A program made the position numbers and the translations under genes. Below, in pieces: positions 5,959 to 6,230 of a stretch of 6,230 bases of DNA (position 1 is its first letter; each line of letters begins with the position of its first letter). The stretch is from Novosphingobium sp. (lineage in GTDB: Bacteria; Pseudomonadota; Alphaproteobacteria; Sphingomonadales; Sphingomonadaceae): assembly GCA_027490345.1 (NCBI GenBank), contig JAIXYF010000193.1, positions 1 to 6,230 of the forward strand, given 5' to 3'. The notes beneath the pieces were generated by a model. The model searched no databases. It saw nothing but the letters and a program-made list of their open reading frames with translations, and was not told where the DNA came from.

Positions 5959-6230
5959 ATGGCCAAGGTCCTTGTCATCGGCGCAGGCGGCGTCGGTTCG
6001 GTTGCGGTTCACAAGATGGCGATGAACCCTGATATCTTCAGCGAAGTCGCGCTCGCCAGCCGCACTCTGCCCAAGTGCGAGGCGATTGCCGCCTCGGTCA
6101 AGGCGCGCACGGGCCGCGATGTCGCGACCTATCAGCTTGATGCCGATGACGTGGCTGCGACCACGGCGCTGCTGAACCAGCTCAAGCCCGCGCTCGTCGT
6201 CAACCTCGCGCTGCCCTATCAGGACCTCAA
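5959..6230 (+). CDS. Saccharopine dehydrogenase-family protein, probable carboxynorspermidine/carboxyspermidine synthase, 3'-truncated by the window edge
   Basis: Ninety codons are visible and no stop is reached. The protein opens with a Rossmann nucleotide-binding motif VLVIGAGGVGSVAVHK (4-19), in which GxGGxG binds NAD(P)H. ALASRT (31-36) at the second strand is followed by KCEAIAASVKART, and later by LKPALVVNLALPYQDL (75-90). This is the N-terminal pattern of the saccharopine/carboxynorspermidine dehydrogenase family. The MAKVLVIGAGGVGSVAVHKMA opening is, from memory, typical of proteins annotated as carboxynorspermidine synthase. That enzyme reductively condenses a diamine with aspartate semialdehyde in an alternative spermidine route. 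The ATG at 5959 is well supported by GGAG at 5948-5951, 7 bases upstream. The gene is divergent from the dehydratase. The substrate-binding C-terminal part is outside the window, so true saccharopine or lysine-pathway dehydrogenases cannot be excluded from this fragment alone. Confidence 0.82.
   Translation, partial: MAKVLVIGAGGVGSVAVHKMAMNPDIFSEVALASRTLPKCEAIAASVKARTGRDVATYQLDADDVAATTALLNQLKPALVVNLALPYQDL

Noticed and set aside
5376..6032. Plus-strand open frame (218 codons) across the dehydratase and the divergent region
   Set aside because: It runs antisense to the PLP enzyme motifs and out of frame with the saccharopine dehydrogenase-family start. Composition is typical of a shadow frame.
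1..6230. Search for a defence, mobile or otherwise novel multi-gene system
   Set aside because: All seven genes fall in recognisable metabolic, RNA-modification or membrane-protein families. No transposase, integrase, toxin-antitoxin pair, CRISPR repeat, tRNA or attachment-site repeat was seen.

Overview
The window is a GC-rich, densely coding stretch of bacterial chromosome. The protein set and the wording of the proteins suggest an alphaproteobacterium, most likely Sphingomonadales (Novosphingobium or Erythrobacter-like). This placement is recognition from memory and was not searched. There are no mobile elements, tRNA or rRNA genes, CRISPR arrays or long repeats, and no intergenic gap exceeds about 70 bases.

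Plus strand, 1-3915: a tightly packed three-gene run. It begins with the C-terminal ~70% of dihydroxy-acid dehydratase (IlvD, branched-chain amino acid synthesis), which enters from the left edge. It continues with a bifunctional NAD(P)HX epimerase/dehydratase (Nnr, repair of hydrated nicotinamide cofactors) and ends with a TrmA/RlmD-type RNA m5U methyltransferase with four Fe-S-type cysteines. The genes overlap by 11 and 4 bases, so they are very likely one transcript with coupled translation.

Minus strand, 5888 down to 3905: a second run in the opposite direction. It starts with a fold-type II PLP enzyme of the threonine/serine dehydratase (or serine racemase) family. Two tandem, clearly paralogous MAPEG-family membrane proteins follow. 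The last of these converges on the methyltransferase gene and overlaps its end by 11 bases.

Plus strand, 5959 to the right edge: the first 90 codons of a saccharopine-dehydrogenase-family protein, probably carboxynorspermidine (carboxyspermidine) synthase of polyamine synthesis. It is transcribed divergently from the dehydratase across a 70-base region that holds a short inverted repeat.

Functionally this is housekeeping metabolism: amino acid synthesis or breakdown, cofactor repair, RNA modification and polyamines. IlvD and the dehydratase could both lie on the threonine to 2-oxobutanoate to isoleucine route, but they sit on opposite strands and the link is inference. I found no convincing novel system. 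The items most worth a second look are the duplicated MAPEG pair, the overlapping convergent gene ends, and the uncertain substrate of the PLP enzyme.
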